This document shows, one piece after another, positions 9,036-17,060 of a DNA stretch of 64,000 nucleotides (position 1 is the first letter of the stretch; each line of letters opens with the position of its first letter). The stretch covers positions 62,001 through 126,000 of the forward strand of contig FOEZ01000001.1 of the NCBI GenBank assembly GCA_900110595.1. The letters are read 5' to 3'. Made by a program: the position numbers and the translations under genes. The notes beneath the pieces were generated by a model that saw only the letters and a list, made by a program, of their open reading frames with translations, was not told the origin of the DNA and ran no database searches. The stretch comes from Arthrobacter sp. OV608. Lineage in GTDB: Bacteria; Actinomycetota; Actinomycetes; Actinomycetales; Micrococcaceae.

Positions 9036-9508
9036 TCACGCCGTCGTCCGTCCCAGACGCTCGCTCACTTAATGCGTGCTTTTGGCCAACGCTCTATCAC
9101 TTCTCTCAGGAAAGTGAGAGAGCGCCGGCCGAAAAGGCACATTAAGTGAGAGAGGGTCCCATCGTGCGGGAGGGTTGATGGCGGGACGGTGGGCGGACGA
9201 CGGCGGCGGTGCGGCTTGCCCGGGGGAGCGGCACGGGGGCGGGCCGCCAAGCTGCCGTGCGTGACGCCGTCGCCCGTCCCCGACGCTCGCTCACTTAATG
9301 CGTGCTTTTGGCCAACGCTCTATCACTTCTCTCAGGAAAGTGAGAGAGCGCCAGCCGAAAAGGCACATTAAGTGAGAGAGCGTCCCATCGTGCGGGCGGG
9401 TTTATGGCGGGACGCGGGCGGACGACGACGGCGGTGCGGCTTGCCCGGGGGAGCGGCACCTGGGGCGGGGCAACAGGCTGCCCGGAGTGACGCCGTCGTC
9501 CGTCTTGC
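9036..9508. repeat. Two tandem copies of a 226-bp palindromic repeat
   Basis: The same 226-bp unit occurs at 9036-9261 and 9262-9487, and its first 20 or so bases recur at 9488-9508. Within each unit a long imperfect inverted repeat is centred on ctctcagg (arms about 45 nt: 9059-9103 with 9111-9155, and 9285-9329 with 9337-9381) and carries cacttaatg/cattaagtg and agtgagaga elements. GC-rich outer arms (gccgtcgtccg / cggacgacggc) extend the palindrome. No open reading frame here looks like a gene. This may be a REP/MITE-like intergenic element; the family is not identified. Confidence 0.85.
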
Positions 9509-9529
9509 GGAGGAGCCCACACGGTGATA

Positions 9530-9557
9530 TTGGGATGGGCGGAAAACGTGCTAAGAT
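9530..9557 (+). promoter_or_regulatory. Promoter of the spc operon
   Basis: TTGGGA (9530-9535), a 16-bp spacer and TAAGAT (9552-9557) lie directly after the repeat block. The predicted start near 9564 leaves a leader of about 240 nt before rplN. It is the best sigma-70-like match in the gap. Confidence 0.6.
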
Positions 9558-9601
9558 TTTGAGTTTGTATGGCGCCTTTCGCGCGCCGTCATCAAACCTC
9601 G

Positions 9602-9713
9602 TAAACAAGCGTGCCAAGGCATAGTGCCTCCTTGCGCCCGGGATCAACCCGGACCGGATGGAAGCAACTGCTGTTGGCACGGGCGTTTAGGCCTGGTCTG
9701 GCAAAATCCAGGC
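9602..9713 (+). promoter_or_regulatory. Structured leader upstream of rplN
   Basis: GTGCCAA (9611-9617) pairs with TTGGCAC (9674-9680), enclosing the hairpins GGCA-tag-TGCC (9618-9628) and CCGGG-atcaa-CCCGG (9638-9652). A further hairpin GCCTGG/CCAGGC lies at 9691-9713. A multibranched fold of this kind in the leader of a ribosomal operon suggests cis regulation by a ribosomal protein. Folding was done by eye. Confidence 0.45.
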
Positions 9714-9805
9714 AGGTCAAGAGACACCCCGATCAACCGTTCCGCAAGGCTCATTCCGTAGGAAGATTTTCGGTCTGAGAACCGGCGCGACGCAAGGAGT
9801 AAATA

Positions 9806-10174
9806 GTGATTCAGCAGGAGTCGCGACTCAAGGTCGCCGACAACACGGGTGCTAAGGAAATCCTTACCATTCGCGTTCTCGGTGGATCCGGACGTCGCTA
9901 CGCAGGCATCGGTGACGTCATTGTCGCCACCGTCAAGGACGCAATCCCGGGCGGCAACGTAAAGAAGGGCGATGTTGTCAAGGCAGTCATCGTCCGTACC
10001 AAGAAGGAACGCCGCCGTGCGGATGGTTCCTACATCAAGTTTGACGAGAACGCAGCTGTGATCCTGAAGGGCGACGGTGACCCCCGCGGTACCCGTATCT
10101 TCGGACCGGTTGGTCGTGAACTGCGTGACAAGAAGTTCATGAAGATCGTTTCTCTGGCTCCGGAGGTGCTCTAG
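9806..10174 (+). CDS. rplN: 50S ribosomal protein L14
   Basis: 122 residues, the canonical length. [20 protein letters not shown] and the C-terminal [14 protein letters not shown] identify L14, which bridges the subunits and binds RsfS. GTG 9806 follows AAGGAG at 9794-9799. First gene of the spc operon, behind its own promoter and a long leader. Confidence 0.98.
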   Translation: MIQQESRLKVADNTGAKEILTIRVLGGSGRRYAGIGDVIVATVKDAIPGGNVKKGDVVKAVIVRTKKERRRADGSYIKFDENAAVILKGDGDPRGTRIFGPVGRELRDKKFMKIVSLAPEVL

Positions 10175-10177
10175 TCC

Positions 10178-10540
10178 ATGGCTGCAAAGATCAAGAAGGG
10201 TGACCTCGTTCAGGTCATCACTGGCGCCAAGGCTGAGCGCGGCGGCGACCGCGGCAAGCAGGGCAAGGTCCTGCGCGTGTTCACCGACACCAACCGTGTG
10301 CTGGTCGAAGGCATCAACCGCGTAACCAAGCACACCAAGGTCGGTCAGTCGCAGCGCGGCACCAAGACCGGTGGCATCGAGGTTGTTGAGGCCCCGATCC
10401 ACATCTCCAACGTGGCACTGGTTGACCCGTCCACCAAGAAGCCCACCCGCGTTGGCTTCCGCACTGAAACCGTTGAGCGCAACGGCAAGCAGCGCGAAGT
10501 CCGCATCCGCGTGGCCAAGAGCTCAGGGAAGGACATCTAA
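10178..10540 (+). CDS. rplX: 50S ribosomal protein L24
   Basis: 120 residues. The KOW motif region ([20 protein letters not shown], then GKVLRVF) identifies L24, an assembly initiator on 23S rRNA. It lies 3 bp after rplN, and its TAA shares one base with the rplE ATG (TAATG). Confidence 0.97.
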   Translation: MAAKIKKGDLVQVITGAKAERGGDRGKQGKVLRVFTDTNRVLVEGINRVTKHTKVGQSQRGTKTGGIEVVEAPIHISNVALVDPSTKKPTRVGFRTETVERNGKQREVRIRVAKSSGKDI

Positions 10541-11121
10541 TGACTGAGACTCTCGAGACTCCGGCAACGAAGATCGTTCCTCGTCTGAAGACCAAGTACG
10601 CCGAATCCATCAAGAGCACGCTCATTGAAGAATTCAAGTACGAAAACGTCAACCAGGTTCCCCGCCTGGTGAAGGTCGTTGTGAACATGGGTGTTGGAGA
10701 TGCCGCCAAGGACTCCAAGCTGATCGACGGCGCTGTCCGCGACCTCACCCAGATCACCGGCCAGAAGCCGCAGGTAACCAAGGCCCGCAAGTCGATCGCA
10801 CAGTTCAAGCTGCGCGAAGGCATGCCCATCGGTGCACACGCTACCCTGCGTGGCGACCGCATGTGGGAATTCCTGGACCGTCTGGTCACGCTCGCACTGC
10901 CCCGTATCAGGGACTTCCGCGGCCTGTCCGGCAAGCAGTTCGACGGCAACGGCAACTACACCTTCGGTCTGACCGAGCAGGTTATGTTCCACGAAATCGA
11001 CCAGGACAAGATCGACCGCACCCGCGGTATGGATATCACGGTTGTTACCACTGCAAAGACCGATGACGAAGGCCGCGCGCTGCTCAAGGCGCTTGGTTTC
11101 CCGTTCAAGGCCGAAGACTAA
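10540..11121 (+). CDS. rplE: 50S ribosomal protein L5
   Basis: 193 residues. [16 protein letters not shown] and [15 protein letters not shown] identify L5, which carries 5S rRNA into the 50S subunit. Translation is likely coupled to rplX through the TAATG overlap. The 88-bp gap to rpsH is too short for rpsN, which often follows rplE. Confidence 0.98.
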   Translation: MTETLETPATKIVPRLKTKYAESIKSTLIEEFKYENVNQVPRLVKVVVNMGVGDAAKDSKLIDGAVRDLTQITGQKPQVTKARKSIAQFKLREGMPIGAHATLRGDRMWEFLDRLVTLALPRIRDFRGLSGKQFDGNGNYTFGLTEQVMFHEIDQDKIDRTRGMDITVVTTAKTDDEGRALLKALGFPFKAED

Positions 11122-11209
11122 TCTAACTACGTAAAAGGTCCGGCGGTACGGCTCCCGCTTTTGGAAGCGACACCGCGGAAACCGTTATGAGGAAGGGCAA
11201 GAGCCCACA

Positions 11210-11608
11210 ATGACAATGACAGATCCTGTCGCAGACATGCTTACGCGTCTGCGCAATGCAAACTCGGCATACCACGACACCGTGTCCATGCCGTACAGCA
11301 AGCTCAAGGCACGCGTCGCCGACATCCTTAAGGCAGAAGGCTTCATCGCCAGCTGGAAGGAAGAGGACGCTGAGGTCGGCAAGAAGCTGACCATCGAGCT
11401 CAAGTTCGGACCGAACCGCGAGCGCTCCATCGCTGGCGTTCGCCGTATCTCCAAGCCGGGCCTGCGTGTTTACGCAAAGTCCACCAACCTGCCGCACGTG
11501 CTCGGTGGCCTGGGTGTCGCAATCCTGTCCACCTCTTCCGGCCTCCTGACTGACAAGCAGGCCGGCAAGAAGGGCGTGGGCGGCGAAGTCCTCGCGTACG
11601 TCTGGTAA
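11210..11608 (+). CDS. rpsH: 30S ribosomal protein S8
   Basis: 132 residues starting [18 protein letters not shown], typical of S8, which nucleates the 30S platform on helix 21 of 16S rRNA and represses the spc operon in enterobacteria. ATG 11210 has AGGAAGGGCAAGAG upstream. It follows rplE directly, with S14 missing from between them. Confidence 0.98.
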   Translation: MTMTDPVADMLTRLRNANSAYHDTVSMPYSKLKARVADILKAEGFIASWKEEDAEVGKKLTIELKFGPNRERSIAGVRRISKPGLRVYAKSTNLPHVLGGLGVAILSTSSGLLTDKQAGKKGVGGEVLAYVW

Positions 11609-11626
11609 CGGGAAAGGAAGAGAATA

Positions 11627-12163
11627 ATGTCACGTATTGGACGTCTCCCCATCACCGTTCCTGCCGGCGTTGAGGTCAAGGTTGACGGCTCTGTCGTCAG
11701 CGTCAAGGGATCCAAGGGCGAGCTGAACCACACTGTGGCCAGCCCGATCGAGGTCACCCTGGATGCAGACACCCTGACTGTCGCCCGCCCGAACGACGAG
11801 CGCGCCTCCCGCTCTCTCCACGGCCTGACCCGCACCCTGATCTCCAACATGATCGAGGGCGTAACCAAGGGCTACGAGAAGAAGCTTGAAATCGTCGGTA
11901 CCGGTTACCGCGTTCAGGCCAAGGGATCTGACCTTGAGTTCGCTCTCGGCTTCAGCCACCCGGTCAATGTCTCCGCACCGGAGGGCATCACCTTTGCAGT
12001 TGAGACCCCGACCAAGCTCTCTGTTTCAGGTATCAACAAGCAGCAGGTCGGCGAAGTTGCTGCCAACATTCGCAAGCTGCGGAAGCCGGACCCCTACAAG
12101 GGCAAGGGCATCCGTTACGCCGGCGAAGTCATCCGCCGCAAGGTCGGAAAGGCTGGTAAGTAA
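11627..12163 (+). CDS. rplF: 50S ribosomal protein L6
   Basis: 178 residues. [19 protein letters not shown] and the C-terminal [15 protein letters not shown] identify L6, which lies near the sarcin-ricin loop. GGAAAGGAAG precedes the start. The usual two-domain duplication length is preserved. Confidence 0.98.
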   Translation: MSRIGRLPITVPAGVEVKVDGSVVSVKGSKGELNHTVASPIEVTLDADTLTVARPNDERASRSLHGLTRTLISNMIEGVTKGYEKKLEIVGTGYRVQAKGSDLEFALGFSHPVNVSAPEGITFAVETPTKLSVSGINKQQVGEVAANIRKLRKPDPYKGKGIRYAGEVIRRKVGKAGK

Positions 12164-12165
12164 CC

Positions 12166-12549
12166 ATGGCCATCTCAATTAACAAGAAGCGTACGAACAA
12201 GAGCAAGTCTGCTTCGCGCAGCCGCCGCCAGCTTCGTATCCGTAAGCGCATCTCCGGTACGGCTGTACGTCCTCGCCTGGTCGTCAACCGTTCCGCACGC
12301 CACGTATTTGTCCAGGTTGTCGATGACAGCATTGGCCAGACCGTAGCGAGCGCCTCCACTCTGGAAGCCGACCTTCGTGCATTCGACGGCGACAAGACTG
12401 CCAAGGCCAAGCGCGTTGGCGAACTCGTCGCAGAGCGTGCCAAGGCTGCCGGTATCGAAGCTGTTGTCTTCGACCGCGGTGGTAACAAGTACCACGGCCG
12501 GATCGCCGCCGTCGCTGACGGTGCACGTGAAGGTGGGCTGTCACTGTGA
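12166..12549 (+). CDS. rplR: 50S ribosomal protein L18
   Basis: 127 residues. The basic N-terminus and [20 protein letters not shown] followed by [18 protein letters not shown] identify L18, the 5S rRNA-binding partner of L5. It starts 2 bp after rplF and overlaps the rpsE GTG by four bases. Confidence 0.98.
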   Translation: MAISINKKRTNKSKSASRSRRQLRIRKRISGTAVRPRLVVNRSARHVFVQVVDDSIGQTVASASTLEADLRAFDGDKTAKAKRVGELVAERAKAAGIEAVVFDRGGNKYHGRIAAVADGAREGGLSL

Positions 12550-13268
12550 CGGAAGCAAACAAGGAAAAGGACACTGTGTCTGCAGATCAGAAGGCTACCG
12601 AAACCGTAGCTGCCGCTGAGACCACTGCTCCCGCAGCTGCCGACGACCGCCGTGGCGGCGCTCGTCGCGGCGAGCGTGGCGACCGTGGCCAGGGCCGCGG
12701 CGACCGTGGTGGCCGTGGTGGCCGCGACGGCGGCCGTGAAGCCGAGAAGAGCCAGTTCGTAGAGCGCGTTGTCACCATCAACCGCGTCTCCAAGGTGGTC
12801 AAGGGTGGTCGTCGCTTCAGCTTCACCGCCCTGGTCGTCGTCGGTGACGGCAACGGTATGGTCGGCGTCGGCTACGGCAAGGCTAAGGAAGTTCCTGCCG
12901 CAATCGCGAAGGGCGTAGAAGAGGCCAAGAAGTCCTTCTTCCGCGTTCCCCGCGTTGGCAACACCATCCCGCACCGCGTTCAGGGTGAGGCCGCTGCAGG
13001 CGTTGTTATGCTGCGTCCGGCTTCCGCCGGTACCGGTGTTATCGCCGGTGGTCCGGTCCGTGCAGTACTGGAGTGCGTGGGCATCCACGACATCCTCTCC
13101 AAGTCGCTCGGTTCCTCAAACGCCATCAACATCGTTCACGCGACCGTTGATGCCCTCAAGCGCCTCGAAGAGCCGGCAGCAGTGGCAGCACGCCGCGGCC
13201 TGCCCCTCGACGAGATCGCTCCGGCGGCACTGGTGAAGGCCCTCCTGGCTCCGAAGGCAGGTGCGTAG
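12546..13268 (+). CDS. rpsE: 30S ribosomal protein S5 with RGG-rich N-terminal extension
   Basis: 240 residues, against about 165-170 for enterobacterial S5. The S5 core starts near residue 73 ([20 protein letters not shown]). The first 70 residues are an acidic stretch followed by an Arg/Gly/Asp-rich RGG-like tract. S5 lines the mRNA entry channel and affects decoding fidelity. GTG 12546 overlaps the rplR stop; a second GTG 30 bp downstream (12576, VSADQK) is an alternative start. Confidence 0.97.
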   Translation: MTEANKEKDTVSADQKATETVAAAETTAPAAADDRRGGARRGERGDRGQGRGDRGGRGGRDGGREAEKSQFVERVVTINRVSKVVKGGRRFSFTALVVVGDGNGMVGVGYGKAKEVPAAIAKGVEEAKKSFFRVPRVGNTIPHRVQGEAAAGVVMLRPASAGTGVIAGGPVRAVLECVGIHDILSKSLGSSNAINIVHATVDALKRLEEPAAVAARRGLPLDEIAPAALVKALLAPKAGA

Positions 13269-13270
13269 TC

Positions 13271-13477
13271 ATGGCTAAGAACCTGGTCCCCTCCGACGCA
13301 CAGTTGGAGATCACTCAGATCAAGTCCGCCATTGGCGGCAAGCAGAACCAGCGCGACACCCTGCGGTCCCTCGGCCTGAAGCGGATCGGACACACCGTTG
13401 TCCGCACCGCCGACGCCGTGACCGTTGGAATGCTCAACACGGTTCCGCACCTGGTTCAGGTAGAGGAGGCGAAGTAA
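13271..13477 (+). CDS. rpmD: 50S ribosomal protein L30
   Basis: 68 residues. The core [20 protein letters not shown] and RIGHTVVRT identify L30, a small 50S protein that bacteria keep between S5 and L15, as here. A short N-terminal extension precedes the core. Spaced 2 bp from both neighbours. Confidence 0.97.
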   Translation: MAKNLVPSDAQLEITQIKSAIGGKQNQRDTLRSLGLKRIGHTVVRTADAVTVGMLNTVPHLVQVEEAK

Positions 13478-13479
13478 CA

Positions 13480-13971
13480 ATGGCAGAGAACACTCCTGCA
13501 AAGGCTCAGGACGCCGCTGCTGAGAAGCAGAACGCACTGAAGGTTCACCACCTGCGTCCCGCCCCGGGTGCAAAGACCGCCAAGACCCGTGTTGGTCGTG
13601 GTGAAGCATCCAAGGGTAAGACCGCTGGTCGCGGTACCAAGGGTACTGCAGCCCGTTACCAGGTAAAGGCTGGCTTTGCCGGCGGCCAGCTGCCGCTGCA
13701 CATGCGCCTGCCCAAGCTGCGCGGCTTCAAGAACCCGTTCCGCGTTGAGTTCCAGGTTGTGAACCTGGACAAGCTCAACGAGCTGTTCCCGGAAGGTGGC
13801 ACAGTCACCGTCGAGAACCTGGTCGAAAAGGGTGCCGTTCGCAAGAACCAGCCCGTCAAGGTGCTGGGCACCGGCGACATCACCGTCAAGGTTGACGTCA
13901 CCGCCCACGCATTCTCGACCAGCGCTGCTGAAAAGATCGCTGCAGCAGGCGGAAGCACCACCGCTCTCTAG
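13480..13971 (+). CDS. rplO: 50S ribosomal protein L15
   Basis: 163 residues. [20 protein letters not shown], the Gly/Lys-rich RNA-binding stretch and [16 protein letters not shown] identify L15, a late assembly protein of 50S. An Ala/Glu N-terminal extension of about 17 residues precedes the family start. Last gene of the spc unit: a strong terminator follows before secY. Confidence 0.98.
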   Translation: MAENTPAKAQDAAAEKQNALKVHHLRPAPGAKTAKTRVGRGEASKGKTAGRGTKGTAARYQVKAGFAGGQLPLHMRLPKLRGFKNPFRVEFQVVNLDKLNELFPEGGTVTVENLVEKGAVRKNQPVKVLGTGDITVKVDVTAHAFSTSAAEKIAAAGGSTTAL

Positions 13972-13997
13972 AGCTGGTGGGTGAAAGCCCGTTGTTG

Positions 13998-14040
13998 AAC
14001 TCCCGGTACCGGGGCCCAGGCCCCGGTACCGGGAGTTTTT
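13998..14040 (+). terminator. Intrinsic terminator after rplO
   Basis: A 19-bp perfect inverted repeat (13998-14016 with 14019-14037) followed by T residues. It ends the spc operon and leaves secY to its own promoter. Confidence 0.93.
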
Positions 14041-14094
14041 CACATCCGTCGGGCGTGTTTTTCCCGCCACCTGGCGCACGTGGACGTCCACGGA

Positions 14095-14125
14095 TTGTTC
14101 GCATGGCGCATCCAACCGTTAGACT
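14095..14125 (+). promoter_or_regulatory. secY promoter
   Basis: TTGTTC (14095-14100) and TAGACT (14120-14125) with a 19-bp spacer lie between the rplO terminator and secY. Start of transcription would be near 14132, giving a leader of about 54 nt. Confidence 0.6.
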
Positions 14126-14185
14126 CGGTTGTTGGGATTCTTAGATCCCCATCACACACTCTTATCCACATCACCAGGAGGACGC

Positions 14186-15496
14186 TTGCTTAGCGCATTT
14201 GGCCGGGCCTTTCGCACGCCTGATCTGCGACGCAAGTTGTTGTTCACGCTGGGAATCATCACCATCTTCCGCTTGGGCGCTTTCATTCCCTCGCCCGGTG
14301 TGAACTACCAGAATGTCCAGCAATGCTTGCAGAACGGTCAGACCGCAGGCGGCCTGTACCAGCTCGTTAACCTGTTCAGCGGCGGCGCGTTGCTCCAGGT
14401 GTCCATCTTCGCGCTGGGCATCATGCCGTACATCACCGCGAGCATCATCGTCCAGCTGCTCCGGGTGGTTATTCCCCGGTTCCAGGAACTGTACGAAGAG
14501 GGCGCGTCCGGTCAGTCCAAGCTGACCCAGTACACCCGGTACCTCACCATCGCCCTGGGCCTGCTCAACGCCACCACACTGGTGTCCCTGGCGCGGTCCG
14601 GCCAGCTGCTTCCCGGCTGTAACCTGCCGATCATCCCTGATGACAGCGTGATCACCACCATCCTGATCATCATCACCCTGACAGCCGGCACCGGCCTGAT
14701 CATGTGGATGGGCGAGCTCGTCACCGAGAAGGGTGTGGGCAACGGGATGTCCCTGCTCATCTTCACCTCGATCGCAGCCCAGTTCCCCACCTCGCTGGGC
14801 GCCATCTGGACCTCACAGGGCCCGGGAACCTTCTTCATCGTCCTGGCCGTAGGCCTGCTGACGGTGGCACTGGTGGTCTTCGTTGAGCAGTCGCAGCGCC
14901 GGATCCCGGTGCAGTATGCCAAACGGATGATCGGCCGCCGCACCGTGGGAGGCACCAGCACGTACATCCCGATCAAGGTCAATATGGCCGGCGTAATCCC
15001 CGTTATCTTTGCTTCCTCCATGCTTTACCTGCCTGGACTGATTTCCCAGTTCAACCAGCCGAAGCCGGGCGAGCAGCTCCAGCCGTGGGTCGAATGGATC
15101 AACAACAACCTGACCCGCGGCGACCACCCGATCTACATGGCGATCTATTTCGTCCTGATCGTGTTCTTTACCTACTTCTACGTCGCGATCACCTTCAACC
15201 CTGAAGAGGTCTCGGACAACATGAAGAAGTACGGCGGCTTCATTCCAGGTATCCGCGCCGGTAAACCGACCGCTGACTACCTGCAGTACGTGCTCTCCCG
15301 GATTACGCTGCCCGGTGCTCTCTACCTGGGCTTCGTGGCGCTGATTCCGCTGGTGGCACTGGTACTGATCAACGCAAACCAGAACTTCCCGTTCGGTGGC
15401 ACCTCGATCCTGATCATGGTGGGCGTTGGTCTGGAGACCGTCAAGCAGATTGATGCGCAGCTACAACAACGTCACTACGAAGGGCTTTTGCGATGA
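14186..15496 (+). CDS. secY: Preprotein translocase subunit SecY
   Basis: 436 residues with about ten hydrophobic transmembrane segments. SecY forms the protein-conducting channel of the plasma membrane with SecE and SecG. AFRTPDLRRKLLFTLGIITI at the N-terminus and the cytoplasmic loop around PVQYAKRM are conserved. I chose TTG 14186 (AGGAGG at 14176-14181, four bases away) over an in-frame upstream TTG, because the protein start then matches the family and the mRNA probably begins near 14132. The stop overlaps the adk ATG by four bases. Confidence 0.97.
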   Translation: MLSAFGRAFRTPDLRRKLLFTLGIITIFRLGAFIPSPGVNYQNVQQCLQNGQTAGGLYQLVNLFSGGALLQVSIFALGIMPYITASIIVQLLRVVIPRFQELYEEGASGQSKLTQYTRYLTIALGLLNATTLVSLARSGQLLPGCNLPIIPDDSVITTILIIITLTAGTGLIMWMGELVTEKGVGNGMSLLIFTSIAAQFPTSLGAIWTSQGPGTFFIVLAVGLLTVALVVFVEQSQRRIPVQYAKRMIGRRTVGGTSTYIPIKVNMAGVIPVIFASSMLYLPGLISQFNQPKPGEQLQPWVEWINNNLTRGDHPIYMAIYFVLIVFFTYFYVAITFNPEEVSDNMKKYGGFIPGIRAGKPTADYLQYVLSRITLPGALYLGFVALIPLVALVLINANQNFPFGGTSILIMVGVGLETVKQIDAQLQQRHYEGLLR

Positions 15497-16071
15497 CGAG
15501 AATGCTGATTATTGGACCTCCCGGTTCCGGAAAAGGAACTCAGGCGGAGCGGATTTCAGAGCGCCTTGGCGTTGTGGCCATCTCCACCGGCGATATCTTC
15601 CGTGCAAACGTGAAGGGCGAAACACCGCTTGGCGTCGAAGCCAAGAAGTACATGGACAACGGGGACTTCGTTCCGGACAGCGTCACCAACAAGATGGTGC
15701 GTGACCGCCTGAGCGAGTCCGACGTCGAAAGCGGATTCCTGCTGGACGGTTACCCGCGCACCACGGCGCAGGTTGACTACCTCGACGAGATCCTCGCCAA
15801 GGGCGACGAGAAGCTCGACGTCGTCCTGCAGCTGACTGCCGATGACGAGGAACTGGTCCACCGGCTCCTGGGCCGGGCCAAGGAAACGGGCCGGAGCGAC
15901 GACAACGAAGCCGTCATCCGCCACCGCCTTGACCTGTACCACGAGCAGACTGAAGCAGTGGTGGCCAAGTATGCCGAGCGCGGCATCCTCACCCAGGTAG
16001 ACGGCATTGGGCCGATCGACGAAGTGACGGACCGCGTGATGCAGGCCATTAAGACCGCACAGGCGGCCTGA
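15493..16071 (+). CDS. adk: Adenylate kinase
   Basis: 192 residues, catalysing ATP + AMP = 2 ADP. The P-loop GPPGSGKGTQ (8-17), the AMP-binding DGYPRT and the short LID-type region near RLLGRAKETGRSDDN are present; the short LID without a zinc knuckle fits the actinobacterial type. The ATG overlaps the secY stop (ATGA), the common secY-adk-map arrangement. Confidence 0.98.
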   Translation: MTRMLIIGPPGSGKGTQAERISERLGVVAISTGDIFRANVKGETPLGVEAKKYMDNGDFVPDSVTNKMVRDRLSESDVESGFLLDGYPRTTAQVDYLDEILAKGDEKLDVVLQLTADDEELVHRLLGRAKETGRSDDNEAVIRHRLDLYHEQTEAVVAKYAERGILTQVDGIGPIDEVTDRVMQAIKTAQAA

Positions 16072-16088
16072 TCCAGGCAAGTTTTTCC

Positions 16089-16119
16089 GAGGCTCCTCCC
16101 GGTACACGGGAGGGGCCTC
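16089..16119 (+). other. Hairpin between adk and map
   Basis: GAGGCTCCTCCCG and CGGGAGGGGCCTC pair over 13 bp with one wobble and a 5-nt loop. No T-tract follows, and the hairpin ends 21 bp before the map ATG. It is more likely an mRNA stability or attenuation element than a full terminator. Confidence 0.5.
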
Positions 16120-16140
16120 AGCCATTTGAAAGGAAGCACC

Positions 16141-16968
16141 ATGGCCTTTGGCCAGCCCCGCATCGAATACAAAACCAACGCCCAGATGCGCACCATGCAC
16201 GAGGCAGGCCTGGTCCTGAGCCGTGCCCTGGATGCCGCTGTTGCAGCCGCCGTCCCTGGCGTCACCACCAAGCACCTGGATGACGTGTTCGCCGCTGTCC
16301 TGAACGAGGCCGGCGCCAAGTCCAACTTCCTCGGCTACCACGGGTTCCCGGCCACCATCTGCACCTCCGTCAACGAGGAAGTAGTCCACGGCATCCCAGG
16401 CAGCCGGGTCCTGAACGACGGCGACATCATCTCGATCGACGGCGGCGCCATCGTGAACGGCTGGCACTCGGACTCGGCGCGGACAGTCATTGTGGGCACT
16501 GCAGACCCCGAGGATCAGCGGCTTTCCGACGTGACCCACGCGGCCCTGTGGCGGGGGATCGCCGCACTTGCCACCGGTAAGCATGTGGGCGATATTGGTG
16601 CGGCCATCGACGACTACGTATCCTCCGTGCCCGGCAAGCCGCTGGGCATCCTCGAGGACTACGTAGGCCACGGCATTGGCTCCGAAATGCACATGGCGCC
16701 GGACGTCCTGAACTACCGCACCAGCCACCGCGGCCCCAAGATCCGGCCGGGCCTTTGCCTGGCGATCGAGCCCATGCTGGTCCGCGGCGGCATCGACACC
16801 GCCGTGCTGGAGGACGATTGGACCGTCATCACCACCGACGGTGCCCGCTCCTGCCAGTGGGAGCATTCCGTCGGAGTCCACGAAAAGGGCATCTGGGTGC
16901 TTTCCGCGCCCGACGGCGGTGCGGAGCACCTGGTGCCCCTCGGCGTCACCCCGGTGCCGATCCCGTAG
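16141..16968 (+). CDS. map: Type I methionine aminopeptidase
   Basis: 275 residues. It removes the N-terminal methionine from new proteins in the cytoplasm. The metal ligands and active-site histidines of the pita-bread fold are seen in GYHGFPATICTSVNEEVVHG, SIDGGAIVNGWHSD, GHGIGSEMH and the C-terminal WEHSVGVHE. ATG 16141 follows AAAGGAAG, so an upstream in-frame TTG is unlikely to be used. Actinobacteria often carry two map genes; this is the one in the secY-adk context. Confidence 0.97.
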   Translation: MAFGQPRIEYKTNAQMRTMHEAGLVLSRALDAAVAAAVPGVTTKHLDDVFAAVLNEAGAKSNFLGYHGFPATICTSVNEEVVHGIPGSRVLNDGDIISIDGGAIVNGWHSDSARTVIVGTADPEDQRLSDVTHAALWRGIAALATGKHVGDIGAAIDDYVSSVPGKPLGILEDYVGHGIGSEMHMAPDVLNYRTSHRGPKIRPGLCLAIEPMLVRGGIDTAVLEDDWTVITTDGARSCQWEHSVGVHEKGIWVLSAPDGGAEHLVPLGVTPVPIP

Positions 16969-16982
16969 GTTCCGCTCTCCCA

Positions 16983-17050
16983 GCCCAACCAGGTAGCGCC
17001 AAGTGTCGTTTTGACCCTTCAAAACGACACTTGGCGCTACTCAGTTGGGG
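16983..17050. repeat. Perfect 22-bp palindrome with partly paired flanks
   Basis: 16993-17014 and 17019-17040 are exact reverse complements (core AAGTGTCGTTTT) around a ccct loop. Flanking cccaac/gttggg extends the stem with a bulge. It lies between map and the P1 peptidase gene, ends 10-20 bp before that ATG, and has no T-tract, so it looks like a dispersed intergenic palindrome rather than a standard terminator. Confidence 0.85.
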
Positions 17051-17060
17051 AGGGGGAACA

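Noticed and set aside
9036..9508. CRISPR array
   Set aside because: There are only two repeats of 226 bp with no short repeat/unique spacer pattern, and no cas genes nearby.
14129..14185. Upstream TTG start for secY (19 extra residues)
   Set aside because: The mRNA probably starts near 14132, and AGGAGG at 14176-14181 sets the start at TTG 14186, which also matches the family N-terminus.
15556..17022. Minus-strand open frame of 488 codons
   Set aside because: Antisense to adk and map, and it runs through the 22-bp palindrome; no supporting signals.
16755..17060. N-terminal extension of the P1 peptidase
   Set aside because: The open frame upstream runs through map in another frame and through the palindrome; ATG 17061 with its ribosome binding site gives the family start.
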